Part shown: in pieces, positions 42,277 to 50,588 of the stretch
How positions within the stretch are numbered: the first letter of the stretch is position 1
Layout of the letters: every line of letters begins with the position of its first letter
Source of the DNA: DAOUJW01 sp034422115
GTDB taxonomy: Bacteria; Chloroflexota; Dehalococcoidia; Lucifugimonadales; UBA2985
Reading direction: 5' to 3'
Length of the DNA stretch: 64,000 bases
Assembly: GCA_034422115.1 (NCBI GenBank)
Contig: DAOUJW010000019.1
Span: forward strand, 10,847 to 74,846
Position numbers and translations under genes: made by a program
The notes under the pieces: model-generated
What the model was told of the DNA's origin: nothing
The model's database searches: none
What the model saw: the letters and a program-made list of their open reading frames with translations, nothing else

Positions 42277-44685
42277 TCATGCCGTTACCCCGTCCTCCTG
42301 CTCCTCTGACTGTCCCAACCTGTAGCCGGCCCGGGGCTCGTTGAAGATGTACCTGGGGTTGTCGGCCGTCTCCCCCAGCTTCTGGCGCAGCCGCCTCACG
42401 TAGCCCCGGACAACACTGAAATCGTCAGGCTCCCTCGTCGACCATACCCGGCTCATCAGGCGCTCCCGGCTCAGCGGCCGGCCTACGTTCACCGCAAGCT
42501 CGCAGAGCAGGCGGTACTCCGTTTCAGTCAGCGCCACCGTCCGGCCGCCCACCGTCACCCGGCGCCGGGCGTAGTCCACGGTCAGGTCCTCCAACTGGAA
42601 TGACCCCTGGTGCGGCTCCCTTGCCGGCGAGTCCCGCCGCTTGAGCGCCGCCCCCACCCGGGCCACCAGCTCTGTGGGCGAGAATGGCTTGGAGATGTAG
42701 TCGTCTGCGCCGCTTTCGAAGGCTTGGGCAAGGTCTCGCTCCTGGCTGCCACCGTGCCCAGACAGCAGCACCACCGGCGCATCGGTCACCTTTGATATGC
42801 GCTGCATCAGCCCCGACCCGTCGGTCCCGGTCATCGCCGAGTCCAGCAACACCAGGTGGGGCCGCTCCATCACGATGAGCCGCTCCACCTCCTCCGGGTC
42901 CCAGGTGGCCGTGGGGGTGTAGCCCGCCTCCGTCAGGGTGTTGCGTACGTGCCACAGCACCTGGGGGTCGTCGTCCACCACCAGCACGCGCCCCAGGCCT
43001 CTTGCAGCGCGCCGGATGCCGTCTGGAGACAGCCCCGCCTGTTCCATGCGCGGCGCGGCTTCCTCGGCCACCGGCAGGGTGAAGATGAAGCGGGGCCCTG
43101 AGCCGGGGCCGCCGTTCTCAACCCAGATGCGGCCCCCGTGGGCCTCCACGATTCCCCGGCACACAGCCAGGCCCAGGGCCTCTCCTCCGGTCACGTTATC
43201 ACCCCTGCTTCCCGCAATGGAGAGCCTGTGGAACAGCAGAGGCAGGGGTTGGGACGGCTTGTCCCGGTCCTGGTCGACAACGCAAATCGCCACGTGTGCG
43301 TCCTCCAGGCGGGCGCTCACCGTGATGACCGCGTCATCCAGGGAGTGGCTTGCGGCATTGGAAAGCAGGCGGTCCAGCACCTGGAGCGTCCTCTGCCGGT
43401 CCGCCGCGACCTGGGGCAGGTCCGGGGAAATGTCCACCTCCACCGGACTTCCCGCTCCGCTCTCCCGGAATGACGCCTGAGCCTGTCCCACCAGGAAAGC
43501 CACGTCCGTGGGCTCCGGGCTGAGGTGCAGCATCCCGGCCTCAATGCGCGCCACCTCCAGCAGGTCCCAGATCAGCCCCCGCATCCGGTCGGCCTGCCAC
43601 TGGATGATGCCGAAGAACTGGCGGGCTTTGGCAACGTCCAGCCGGGTGATGTCTTCCATCATGGCGGCGGCGGAACCCTTGATGGAGGTGAGGGGCGCAA
43701 GCAGCTCCTGGCTCACCATGCCCAGGAACTCGGCCCGCTGTCGGCCCATATCCTGCATTGGCGCCAGGTCCTGAAGGGTGACCACCACTGACGTCACGCC
43801 GCCATCCTCCGACAGGATGGGCGTGGAGTTGACGATGGCGCTGACCCGGCGCCCGTCTGGGACCGCGATGACGATCTCCTCGGCCCGCACCATCTCCACG
43901 GCGCTCAACGCCCGCGCCAGGGGATACTCCCTGAGGGAGATCTCACGCCCGTCGGCCCGACGGAAGGTCACCACCTCCAGCAGCTGCTCCGCGGTCTGGT
44001 CCGGGTTGCGCAGCTCATCCACAATACGCAGCGCCTCCCGGTTGATGAAGGAAGCCGTCCCCGTACCGGCGTTGAAGACCACCACGCCCACCGGCGAGGT
44101 GTTGACCAGCGTCTCCAGACCGGCCCTGGCCCGCTGCTCGTCACGGTAGCGGCGGGCGTTGGCGATGACCAGCGCCGCCTGGGAGGCGAACATCACCAGG
44201 GTCTCCTCATCCTCCTGGCCGAACTCCCGGCCCTCCTCCTCGTGTGCCAGATAGACGGTGCCCACACCAACCCTCCGGTGACGGATGGGCGCCACCAGGA
44301 GGGAGGACGCCGAAACCGGGGGCGAGAACTCGGGCATACCCAGTACGCCCAGGTGGTCAGCGATGTTGGAGACGCGCAGGGGCGCTTCCAGCCCGCTGAG
44401 GTACTCGAAGAAGCCCAACCCCTCGGGCATTTCCCAGAACCGCTGGTGCTCTTCCTCCGTCACCCCGGAGACGAAGAAGTCGGACAGCTCCCCCTTCTCG
44501 TCGAGAACGGTTATCGTGCCGTAGCGGGAGCCGGTCAGGGCTCTTGCACTGTCCACCACCTCCTGCAACACCGTGTCAAAGTCCAGGCTCTCGTTGATGC
44601 GCATGCTGGCCTCGCTCATGCGTGAGAGGCGGTCTCCCGGCGCCTGGCCTTCGGGTTCCATTTCCGGTTTCTCTTCTCGGTTCAA
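42277..44685 (-). CDS. Paralogous single-chain sensor-regulator with degenerate kinase (pseudokinase-REC-wHTH)
   Basis: This 802-residue protein has the same domain order as the protein at 37741: GAF (about 18-190), PAS, HisKA, HATPase, receiver, winged helix. The H-box reads MVSQELLAPL, with Gln in place of the phosphoacceptor His. The ATP-lid region reads VVDQDRDKPSQP where active kinases have DxGxG, and the G2 box is GEALGL rather than GxGLGL. The kinase is therefore probably inactive. The receiver remains intact: VVDDDPQVL, LVLLDSAMTG and SKPFSPTEL. The DNA-binding domain ends NPRYIFNEPRAGYRLG. The start is a TTG with GAGGTG upstream. It diverges from a methyltransferase gene across two direct repeats that may be its binding site. 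Confidence 0.87.
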   Translation of the reverse strand: MNREEKPEMEPEGQAPGDRLSRMSEASMRINESLDFDTVLQEVVDSARALTGSRYGTITVLDEKGELSDFFVSGVTEEEHQRFWEMPEGLGFFEYLSGLEAPLRVSNIADHLGVLGMPEFSPPVSASSLLVAPIRHRRVGVGTVYLAHEEEGREFGQEDEETLVMFASQAALVIANARRYRDEQRARAGLETLVNTSPVGVVVFNAGTGTASFINREALRIVDELRNPDQTAEQLLEVVTFRRADGREISLREYPLARALSAVEMVRAEEIVIAVPDGRRVSAIVNSTPILSEDGGVTSVVVTLQDLAPMQDMGRQRAEFLGMVSQELLAPLTSIKGSAAAMMEDITRLDVAKARQFFGIIQWQADRMRGLIWDLLEVARIEAGMLHLSPEPTDVAFLVGQAQASFRESGAGSPVEVDISPDLPQVAADRQRTLQVLDRLLSNAASHSLDDAVITVSARLEDAHVAICVVDQDRDKPSQPLPLLFHRLSIAGSRGDNVTGGEALGLAVCRGIVEAHGGRIWVENGGPGSGPRFIFTLPVAEEAAPRMEQAGLSPDGIRRAARGLGRVLVVDDDPQVLWHVRNTLTEAGYTPTATWDPEEVERLIVMERPHLVLLDSAMTGTDGSGLMQRISKVTDAPVVLLSGHGGSQERDLAQAFESGADDYISKPFSPTELVARVGAALKRRDSPAREPHQGSFQLEDLTVDYARRRVTVGGRTVALTETEYRLLCELAVNVGRPLSRERLMSRVWSTREPDDFSVVRGYVRRLRQKLGETADNPRYIFNEPRAGYRLGQSEEQEDGVTA

Positions 44686-44756
44686 TGCTGCACCTCGTGT
44701 GTAGAATTGGTAATTGTGCGGCTAGTGTAGCACATTGCCTTGTCTTTATGAAGGGG

Positions 44757-44797
44757 TTGTCACAGATAATTCACAAAAATTGTCACTGATAATTTAC
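44757..44797. promoter_or_regulatory. Direct repeats between the pseudokinase-regulator and the methyltransferase gene
   Basis: TTGTCACAGATAATT (44757-44771) and TTGTCACTGATAATT (44780-44794) differ at one base and repeat at 23 bp. Each can be read as two half-sites 11 bp apart (GTCAC-N6-TTCAC and GTCAC-N6-TTTAC), the geometry used by OmpR-family winged-helix proteins. They lie between divergent genes, one of which encodes such a protein. Confidence 0.55.
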
Positions 44798-44900
44798 TGA
44801 CTAATTTTAGAATTCCCTCTATACTGCTTTTTCGGAAATTCTTACCGGCAGGCGCTCGCGATTGAAAAGATAGAACAGGTAGGCATAAGGAGGCTAATTC

Positions 44901-45722
44901 TTGACGCAAAATACAGCGGGGACGCCAGACTACACAATGGGTTTCAGCGAGGAGTTTTTGGAGTCCCTCAGGCGAGTCAGGGCGGAGGCCGAAGCCAGCT
45001 ATCTGCTCCCGTATCTCAGGCCGGGCTTTCGCCTTCTTGACGTTGGCTGTGGACTGGGCGCCATATCATTAGGGCTGGCCAGAGCGGTGTCTCCCGGCGA
45101 GATGCACGGCCTGGACATGGAACCGTCGCAGATTGATATGGCACGGTCCAACGCTCAAATGTACGGGGTAGACAACGCAACGTTCCACGTGGGCGACGCG
45201 ATTGACCTCCCATTCGAGGACGGCTCCTTCGATGTCGTCTCCTTCCAGAACGTCATCATGCACATACCGGACACCCGGAAGGTGTTGGCGGAGGCGAAAC
45301 GCGTCCTGAAGCCCGGCGGCATCATCGGATGCCGGGAGATGATAACGCAGTCCAGCTTCACGTACCCGGACTTTGGCATCATCAGAAAAGGGTGGGATAT
45401 GTTCGAAGATCTGCTGGCCGCCGACGACGGGCACCCACAGATGGGCAAGGAGCTGAAGGGCCATCTTGTCAAGGCTGGGTACTCGAACATCAAGGTGACC
45501 TTATCGTCAAACCTCTTCAGCACACCCGCAGATATCGATTTCATCTATGGTTTCGTCCAGAAGTGGTTCTTGTCGCCGGAGATTACGGAGGCCGCCGTAA
45601 AGTACGGGGCAGCAACTAGAGAACTGTGCGCCGCCATAAGCGCCGCCTATGACAGGTGGAAGGCCGATCCCGGCGCAGTGCTTAGTGTGGCCTTCGGCGA
45701 GGTGGTAGCCAACAAGCCTTAG
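44901..45722 (+). CDS. Class I SAM-dependent methyltransferase (UbiE/type 11)
   Basis: This 273-residue protein has SAM motif I LLDVGCGLGAISLGLA (near 47), acidic loop HGLDMEPSQIDMA, motif VGDAIDLPFEDGSFDVVSF and post-motif VLAEAKRVLKPGGIIG. This is the usual UbiE/Coq5 core. The C-terminal part (ADIDFIYGFVQKWFL ... AAYDRWKADPGA) presumably sets specificity, which I cannot assign. It lacks the sterol-methyltransferase motifs of the two SMT-like proteins. The start is a TTG with AAGGAGG seven bases upstream. It diverges from the pseudokinase-regulator gene across the direct repeats. Confidence 0.88.
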   Translation: MTQNTAGTPDYTMGFSEEFLESLRRVRAEAEASYLLPYLRPGFRLLDVGCGLGAISLGLARAVSPGEMHGLDMEPSQIDMARSNAQMYGVDNATFHVGDAIDLPFEDGSFDVVSFQNVIMHIPDTRKVLAEAKRVLKPGGIIGCREMITQSSFTYPDFGIIRKGWDMFEDLLAADDGHPQMGKELKGHLVKAGYSNIKVTLSSNLFSTPADIDFIYGFVQKWFLSPEITEAAVKYGAATRELCAAISAAYDRWKADPGAVLSVAFGEVVANKP

Positions 45723-45820
45723 GAAAGGGTCTTACTAACCGTTTTACCCACCAGAAAACCTACCCCTCTTCTTCTCCTTACTGCCCTCGCTGACGCTCAG
45801 TTGTTGGGGAGAGGGGTTTG

Positions 45821-46036
45821 TTATCTGATTCCCCGCCGAGATTGGTTTTCCAATCTCTCCTCTAACTGCTCAATTCGCTTCATCATCAGTTCATTCAAGG
45901 CCAATTGCTCATTAAGCACACCTTGAAGGAACTCCGCTGGTATGTAGCCCTTATTCTCTTCAACTCCATCAAGGACACCAACGCCCACCTTCATCCGACC
46001 CCAAAGCCGCTTGAAATCATTATCCCTTATAACCAC
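45821..46036 (-). CDS. Small hypothetical protein with C-terminal coiled coil
   Basis: This 71-residue protein is not recognised. A basic/aromatic N-terminus (RDNDFKRLWGRMKVGVGV) is followed by an amphipathic stretch (LNELMMKRIEQLEERLENQ) predicted to form a coiled coil. The GTG start has AAGGAGAAG upstream, and TATAAT (minus strand, 46054-46059) provides a -10. It is the first gene of the AT-rich island. Confidence 0.6.
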   Translation of the reverse strand: MVIRDNDFKRLWGRMKVGVGVLDGVEENKGYIPAEFLQGVLNEQLALNELMMKRIEQLEERLENQSRRGIR

Positions 46037-46168
46037 GATACTCTTCTCCTTCTATTATACTCCGGTTCTCCAAATCCCTCTGACACACTTATCGCCAGCA
46101 AGGGATAAGAACGAAATCCCCTCTGTCACCATCGACCGAGGGGATTCTGCCTGTTGCGGAGCTAGCTT

Positions 46169-46444
46169 TCAGGCCCTCAAGATATTAGTTTCATTCCGCA
46201 CAAAAGCATCTATTGGAGCATTGTGCTCTATCAAGATATCTTCTACCTGCTCCTTGGTTAGCGTCTCAAACGCTACAGCTTGCCCCTCTCCGAAAACTCG
46301 ATATCGCAGGTTCCTACTCTGCCCCTGATACACGACAAAACCAAGTATACCTCTGGATGGATCCTCATCGACACTAAATATCTTAGTGTCCCTCTCCGTG
46401 TCCAGCTCGAACACCTCACCTTGATTCTTGATCATCTTCCTCAT
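46169..46444 (-). CDS. Small hypothetical protein
   Basis: This 91-residue acidic protein is not recognised. It reads as a small beta-rich domain (ILGFVVYQGQSRNLRYRVFG) followed by a helix (LTKEQVEDILIEHNAPIDAF). GAAAGGAG sits five bases before the ATG at 46444, favouring it over the ATG at 46459. Codon use is less GC-biased than in the core genome, as for the whole island. Confidence 0.6.
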   Translation of the reverse strand: MRKMIKNQGEVFELDTERDTKIFSVDEDPSRGILGFVVYQGQSRNLRYRVFGEGQAVAFETLTKEQVEDILIEHNAPIDAFVRNETNILRA

Positions 46445-46504
46445 GGTGACTCCTTTCATCTATGCTCTTGCTTTCAGCATACCATAGAACAAGCGAAAAC
46501 AGAC

Positions 46505-46533
46505 TTGTTCAGTCCGTTCTTGGATGTTATAAT
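46505..46533 (+). promoter_or_regulatory. Promoter for the WYL-like gene
   Basis: TTGTTC (46505-46510) and a consensus TATAAT (46528-46533) are separated by 17 bp. GGAGGGG follows before the ATG at 46572. Confidence 0.6.
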
Positions 46534-46571
46534 CCCAAAGCGTTGCTTTGATGTTTCTATCGGAGGGGATT

Positions 46572-46868
46572 ATGAATCAGGAGATAATCAACGCCATAAA
46601 GAACAAACAACTAATCCGCCTAGACTACGAACCCGGTGTGCGCATCATTGAGCCTCACACATACGGAAGAAATAGAAACGGCAATGAGTTGCTTCGTGCA
46701 TATCAAACTGACGGAGCCAGCGCCTCAGGTGAGCAAGAAAACTGGAAGCTCTTTCGTATAGACAGAATCGAATCACTAGAAGTGCTCTCAGAAACCTTTG
46801 ACGGCCCTAGAGACGGGTACACCAATGGTGATTCTGCTATGACTAGCGAAATTTACGCTGAGCTATAG
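46572..46868 (+). CDS. Small WYL-like domain protein
   Basis: This 98-residue protein resembles a stand-alone WYL-type domain: an initial helix-strand IINAIKNKQLIRLDYEPG, then RIIEPHTYGRNRNGNELLRA, and ENWKLFRIDRIESLEVL. WYL domains sense ligands, often nucleic acids, in regulators and in defence-associated proteins. No helix-turn-helix or nuclease is fused to it. GGAGGGG precedes the ATG, and it has its own promoter. It is the only plus-strand gene in the left half of the island. Confidence 0.65.
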   Translation: MNQEIINAIKNKQLIRLDYEPGVRIIEPHTYGRNRNGNELLRAYQTDGASASGEQENWKLFRIDRIESLEVLSETFDGPRDGYTNGDSAMTSEIYAEL

Positions 46869-46983
46869 AGCAATCACACGGACCCGGTTGAAACGCAGGA
46901 GCATTGTGCAAAGCGCAGTCAGAACGATGCACCTTCTCCCTATCCGCTCTTTCTTCGATTCTTATCCTTTCTTCAACTACCAT
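46843..46983 (-). CDS. Possible 46-residue protein
   Basis: An ATG preceded by AGGAGAAGGG opens a short frame with a charged N-terminal helix (VVEERIRIEERADREKV) and a Cys-containing tail (CALHNAP ... CDCSIAQ). It overlaps the 3' end of the opposite-strand WYL-like gene by 26 bp. Only the ribosome site supports it. Confidence 0.3.
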   Translation of the reverse strand: MVVEERIRIEERADREKVHRSDCALHNAPAFQPGPCDCSIAQRKFR

Positions 46984-47076
46984 TTTCCCTTCTCCTAATC
47001 GTAGCAGGTGGAGATAGCCTAATCCCCTGCTCTTGTATTATCTCTAGTCCTGTGCCTCTTGTGAATCCCGAGCAAC

Positions 47077-47262
47077 TTAGTTCCCTCTTCTCTTCAACAC
47101 TACCACCACTGCGAACAAGACGACTGCTACTACGAAATACCCAATTGCGAGGCCTGTCCGGTCGTTGAACTCCGCAACTCCTGCTGTCACGACAAACAAG
47201 AGTGCCAGCCCAAAGAGACCCCAAGTAAGAAGCACTTTGAGTACATCACCGAGAAAGCCCAT
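47077..47262 (-). CDS. Small two-helix membrane protein
   Basis: This 61-residue protein has two hydrophobic helices (VLLTWGLFGLALLFVVTAGV and AIGYFVVAVVLFAVVVVL) joined by a short polar loop, ending KRRGN. AGGAGG is five bases before the ATG at 47262. Its function is not recognisable. Confidence 0.6.
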   Translation of the reverse strand: MGFLGDVLKVLLTWGLFGLALLFVVTAGVAEFNDRTGLAIGYFVVAVVLFAVVVVLKRRGN

Positions 47263-47311
47263 GTTCACCTCCTAACACATTGTTAGGCTGGCAAGAGCAT
47301 AGCACACCGAG

Positions 47312-47704
47312 CTATCGCAGAGCGAATATGAGTGTCTGATTGTTTGAGCTGGTGATAGTCAGTTCGGAGTCGTCGATGTCAAACCCCTTGGCATGGACTA
47401 GCAGGTCTAGGTACATCTGCTCCTGCGCGAATAAGTCTTGACTGGGACAACCCCGCTCCGTCCACTCTAGCTCTTCTATGGTGAAGGATGTTCCCGATAC
47501 GCTATACCTTCCCCGATAAGAGTTGCACCCGGTCCATCCACTGATACCCCACTCGTCGGAGAACTCGACCTCTACATCCCCGATAGCCTGACTCCCTGCT
47601 ATCGAAGTTAGAGTCCATGATGTGCCAGTCACAACCAGAGGTTGTTCTTCCGATGTACAGGCTAGCACCATCAGTACCACGATAGCCGGGAGTAGCATCC
47701 TCAT
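47312..47704 (-). CDS. META-domain (HslJ-like) lipoprotein
   Basis: This 130-residue protein has a signal peptide with lipobox (LLPAIVVLMVLAC) and a META/DUF306 domain: TGTSWTLTSIAG, then VEVEFSDEWGISGWTGCNSY and FTIEELEWTERGCPSQDL. The GCNSY and GC(P) cysteines are typical. HslJ-type proteins are envelope proteins linked to stress or antibiotic tolerance; the role here is unknown. It follows the small secreted protein gene by 10 bp, so the two form an operon. Confidence 0.78.
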   Translation of the reverse strand: MRMLLPAIVVLMVLACTSEEQPLVVTGTSWTLTSIAGSQAIGDVEVEFSDEWGISGWTGCNSYRGRYSVSGTSFTIEELEWTERGCPSQDLFAQEQMYLDLLVHAKGFDIDDSELTITSSNNQTLIFALR

Positions 47705-47714
47705 GGCGTTGTGC

Positions 47715-47954
47715 CTACTTCTTGTCATCAGGGTAAGGCTCATCCGTTCCTTCACCGGAGTCTGAATGGGCCTCAGTCGTGTCCTCGTCGATGTGATAGG
47801 TGTCCGTCCCTGTGGACCCATCCGCATCAATCCAGTGGACTACGACGGGATTCTTGTCCGTCACCACTTCCTCTGTCGGTTGAGCTGCCACACCCACCAG
47901 CGCGAAGAGCGCGAGACCCAGCACCATCAACACCACCAATATCTTGCTCCGCAT
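47715..47954 (-). CDS. Small secreted protein
   Basis: This 79-residue protein has a signal peptide (ILVVLMVLGLALFALVGVAA) and a very acidic mature part (HWIDADGSTGTDTYHIDEDT) ending DEPYPDDKK. No known family is evident. AGGAG is present ahead of the ATG. It is the first gene of a pair with the META lipoprotein. Confidence 0.6.
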   Translation of the reverse strand: MRSKILVVLMVLGLALFALVGVAAQPTEEVVTDKNPVVVHWIDADGSTGTDTYHIDEDTTEAHSDSGEGTDEPYPDDKK

Positions 47955-48017
47955 AACCCATCTCCTGCGTGTGATGATCCCAGCGTAGGTCAGAAGTGTT
48001 AAGAGAGTATGAACGAG

Positions 48018-48179
48018 CTAGGAAACCCCTTTGCCCTCCTTCTCGTCCGCCTTCTTGAATGTATCCTTGATTTCCTTGATGAGTCCGTTAATGCCCTCTG
48101 GCTTTTCGTCCTCTTCATCCCAAGGCTCTTTGCGCTCTGCTTCAACTCTCGGTGCTTGTATCTGTTCGTCTATTGCCAT
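48018..48179 (-). CDS. Small hypothetical protein (53 residues)
   Basis: The ATG is preceded by GGAGGAGAG. The product is highly charged (RVEAERKEPWDEEDEKPEG, then LIKEIKDTFKKADEKEGKG) and probably helical. It overlaps the 3' end of the next gene upstream by 38 bp in another frame. Not recognised. Confidence 0.45.
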   Translation of the reverse strand: MAIDEQIQAPRVEAERKEPWDEEDEKPEGINGLIKEIKDTFKKADEKEGKGVS

Positions 48180-48351
48180 CTCTCTCCTCCGCCAACATCT
48201 GCTCTATCTCTTCCGGCGTCCGAGTCCTAACTACCTCTCTCACGATCTCTTCAAAGGAAGCCGGTAGCGGTGGAGGGTAGATGTAGTTGACTTCCTCCGA
48301 CTCAGGTGTAACCCTTCTGGGTTTCTTCCTTCTGCGATTCCCGTGTGACAC
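48142..48351 (-). CDS. Small hypothetical protein (69 residues)
   Basis: It has a basic N-terminus (SHGNRRRKKPRRVTPES) followed by a helical segment (FEEIVREVVRTRTPEEIEQM). It sits between the transposase gene and the 53-residue gene on the same strand. Not recognised; small DNA- or RNA-binding proteins often look like this, but nothing more can be said. Confidence 0.45.
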   Translation of the reverse strand: MSHGNRRRKKPRRVTPESEEVNYIYPPPLPASFEEIVREVVRTRTPEEIEQMLAEERDGNRRTDTSTES

Positions 48352-48365
48352 TATGGCCTCTCTTT

Positions 48366-49301
48366 CTACGCTACCATGTCTGCCCAGCGCAGACGCTTGC
48401 CGTGCATCCCTCCAATCAGGTTTGCTATCTGAGTCATTGTATCCGACTTCCTATCGCTGTGCCTACCCGCAAATTCGGTTGAATATCTGTGCAGGTGCTT
48501 CACGCTGACATGATGGTACACTCCAACGATTCCCCGCTTAAACATCGCCCAAATACTCTCTATCCCGTTTGTGTGCGCCATTCCGTTGACATACTCGCCC
48601 TGACTATGCTTGACGGCCTGGTGGAGATGATTGGGGAGTCCCTCGTATGCGAGAGCCTCGTCAGTGTATATCTGCGCACCAGCTTCAATGTAAGTCTCTA
48701 TGAAGTTGTGGAGAGTGCGCTTATCAGGATTCGCTATCGGCATTGCTATCACCCGATTGGTGATTCGGTCCTTGACTCCAACTACGGGAGTCTTGCCGAC
48801 GGTTCCCCGTCCAGACTTGAGCCTCTTGTCAGAGTGCTTGTTGTGCTCCTTGCCTCCGATGTAGGTTTCATCTACCTCAACGGGTCCACCAAACAAGCCA
48901 CCGGGAGACTCCAACGCTCGCCTGATTCTATGTCCCAAATGCCAGGCAGTCTTTTGGCTCACTCCCAAGTCACGATACAGCTTCATTGACGATACACCCT
49001 TGAGGTTTGTGCTCATAAGGTAGATTGCCAACGCCCACTTGCTCAGAGGCAAGTTAGATCCGTGCATCACGCTCAGAGTCTTTACCGAGAAATCCTTGCG
49101 GCAGTCCCCACACCTGAAAGGCTGAGGCTTGCGAGTTGTCCGCTCCCTGATATCCATTGAACCACAGAAAGGGCAGGCGATGCCATTAGGCCAACGAGAT
49201 CCTATGAAAAATTGCTCTACCTGGTTTTCGTCTGAGAAGCTATTTACTGCTTCTACTATCGTCATTCCCTTCCTGTAAAACTTGCCGGGTGCTTTCCCCA
49301 T
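48366..49301 (-). CDS. IS1595-family transposase
   Basis: This 311-residue transposase has an N-terminal zinc ribbon (CPFCGS ... FRCGDCRKDF, residues about 33-60) and an ISXO2-like DDE/N catalytic domain with VEVDETYIGG (first Asp), IYTDEALAYEG (second Asp) and HTNGIESIWAMFKRG (Asn/Glu). A conserved C-terminus follows. The ATG at 49301 has AAAGGAG five bases upstream; the longer frame would cover the neighbouring gene. I could not find convincing terminal inverted repeats or a target duplication, so the element's ends are undefined. It is the only obvious mobility gene in the AT-rich island. Confidence 0.9.
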   Translation of the reverse strand: MGKAPGKFYRKGMTIVEAVNSFSDENQVEQFFIGSRWPNGIACPFCGSMDIRERTTRKPQPFRCGDCRKDFSVKTLSVMHGSNLPLSKWALAIYLMSTNLKGVSSMKLYRDLGVSQKTAWHLGHRIRRALESPGGLFGGPVEVDETYIGGKEHNKHSDKRLKSGRGTVGKTPVVGVKDRITNRVIAMPIANPDKRTLHNFIETYIEAGAQIYTDEALAYEGLPNHLHQAVKHSQGEYVNGMAHTNGIESIWAMFKRGIVGVYHHVSVKHLHRYSTEFAGRHSDRKSDTMTQIANLIGGMHGKRLRWADMVA

Positions 49302-49356
49302 CTTTACTCCTTTCTGGGTAACATTGTACCACAGAATAGGCGTAAAGTCAACACTT

Positions 49357-50394
49357 TTAGGATTTAGACCACTGACAAGCTCCGCTCTCTTCTCTCTCCC
49401 CGCAGGGCCAGAAAGTGAAGTCCAAGAGCCTAATATCTTCCACATCAACATAGTTGACAGTCACCAACACTCCATTGACGACATCACTTACTTTGGATTG
49501 AGAAGAGGTTAGAGAGCATCCAATTTGATATGTGCGCCCAAAGTAGTTCAACTCTACAGGTGGTGGGATAGTCAACTTCATAAGATTTGCTAGGTTAGAC
49601 TGCACGTTGGCAAATGACTCAAACATCGAACAAGCCATTGGTAGATGTGCTACCATCTCTACAAGCTGGACTCCTACACCCTCACGCTCTATCCAAGTGA
49701 TATAGTAGCCAGCATCGGTTTTCGAGTTTGCGGTGAAAATGCGCTTTCCTGCTCCTGCTCCACTTCCCTCTACCATAGTCAAGTCCCAACGACTACTATC
49801 ACTCCGGTAATAGTCCTCTAGCTCTGAACTGGACACTTCAAGAGCGCAATCCGGGGAAGCTGAGCATCGGCCAGTCGTATCCTGTATGGGCAGAGATGTG
49901 GGAGTCCGTACAACAGGCACATCTATTCCCAAATACGCTCTAGCCTCAGCTTGGCCTTCGGCAAATACAGCTAAGAGTTCCTCAATGCGCTCTTCCGAAC
50001 ATCTCTCACGACGCAGGATGTCCTCATACTCGTCCTTAGACAGAGAGACGAAAATCCTATTAGATATCAACAATCTGCAATCACCAATTCTGGCCCCATA
50101 TATGTTGAATTCTGGTGAAGTTATGTCTACAGGTATATGGGTAGGAGTTGGTGCGCTAGTTGGGAATTTCTTGGCAGTCGGTACGGGGATAGGAGTAGCA
50201 GTAGGAGCAATCTGCACTGGAGGGTTAACTGACTCCGGAGTCGGAGTCTCTTCTGTCTCCGTACTTCCTACTGCTACTCCCATGATGAATACAAAGAAGA
50301 GTATCGCTGCGTATCCTAGCCACTTGAGTATCGGTAAATTGGTTCTCTGTTTATTGGGATCGTAAAACAACTTGGCGGGCCTCCCTGCGACCAT
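49357..50394 (-). CDS. Membrane-anchored hypothetical extracellular protein
   Basis: This 345-residue protein has a single N-terminal TM (WLGYAAILFFVFIMGVAVG, near 25-43), a Thr/Pro linker, and an extracellular domain with four or more cysteines (GDCRLLI, RERCSEERIEEL, GRCSASPDCALE). Later segments are ITWIEREGVGVQLVEMVAHL and GRTYQIGCSLTSS. No family is recognised. The ATG has no clear ribosome site; a TTG at 50370 with AGGGAGG nine bases upstream is a credible alternative start. Confidence 0.6.
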   Translation of the reverse strand: MVAGRPAKLFYDPNKQRTNLPILKWLGYAAILFFVFIMGVAVGSTETEETPTPESVNPPVQIAPTATPIPVPTAKKFPTSAPTPTHIPVDITSPEFNIYGARIGDCRLLISNRIFVSLSKDEYEDILRRERCSEERIEELLAVFAEGQAEARAYLGIDVPVVRTPTSLPIQDTTGRCSASPDCALEVSSSELEDYYRSDSSRWDLTMVEGSGAGAGKRIFTANSKTDAGYYITWIEREGVGVQLVEMVAHLPMACSMFESFANVQSNLANLMKLTIPPPVELNYFGRTYQIGCSLTSSQSKVSDVVNGVLVTVNYVDVEDIRLLDFTFWPCGEREESGACQWSKS

Positions 50395-50411
50395 AGCCGC
50401 TCAGACTACCT

Positions 50412-50520
50412 AGCCAAGTCGTCCGCTCGGAGATGCTGATACACAGGGAGGCCCATATCTTATCTGAGAGCCTATGCATACAGCATCTCCTAACGGAAAA
50501 GGAGCGAGACAGACTTGGCT
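50412..50520. repeat. Long imperfect inverted repeat 1 of the structured region
   Basis: AGCCAAGTC-GTC-CGCTC-GGAGATGCTG pairs with CAGCATCTCC-GAGCG-GAC-GACTTGGCT, about 27 pairs with one asymmetric bulge. The right outer arm can instead pair with GCCAAGTCT at 50557-50565, giving two mutually exclusive folds. It begins 18 bp upstream of the minus-strand membrane-protein gene start. Confidence 0.75.
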
Positions 50521-50522
50521 AA
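50433..50522 (+). CDS. Possible 29-residue leader-type ORF
   Basis: An ATG preceded by GGAG encodes 29 residues beginning MLIHREAHILSE and ending ERDRLG, lying wholly within inverted repeat 1. The sequence CCTAGCCAAG stands 14 bases before the ATG, as it does 12-13 bases before two other ORFs downstream. Translation would disrupt the hairpin. This is speculative. Confidence 0.3.
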   Translation: MLIHREAHILSESLCIQHLLTEKERDRLG

Positions 50523-50588
50523 GTCACTTAAATGATACCAGTCAAATCCCTTGCTTGCCAAGTCTAGGTATTAGGCGTATAGTGCCAG

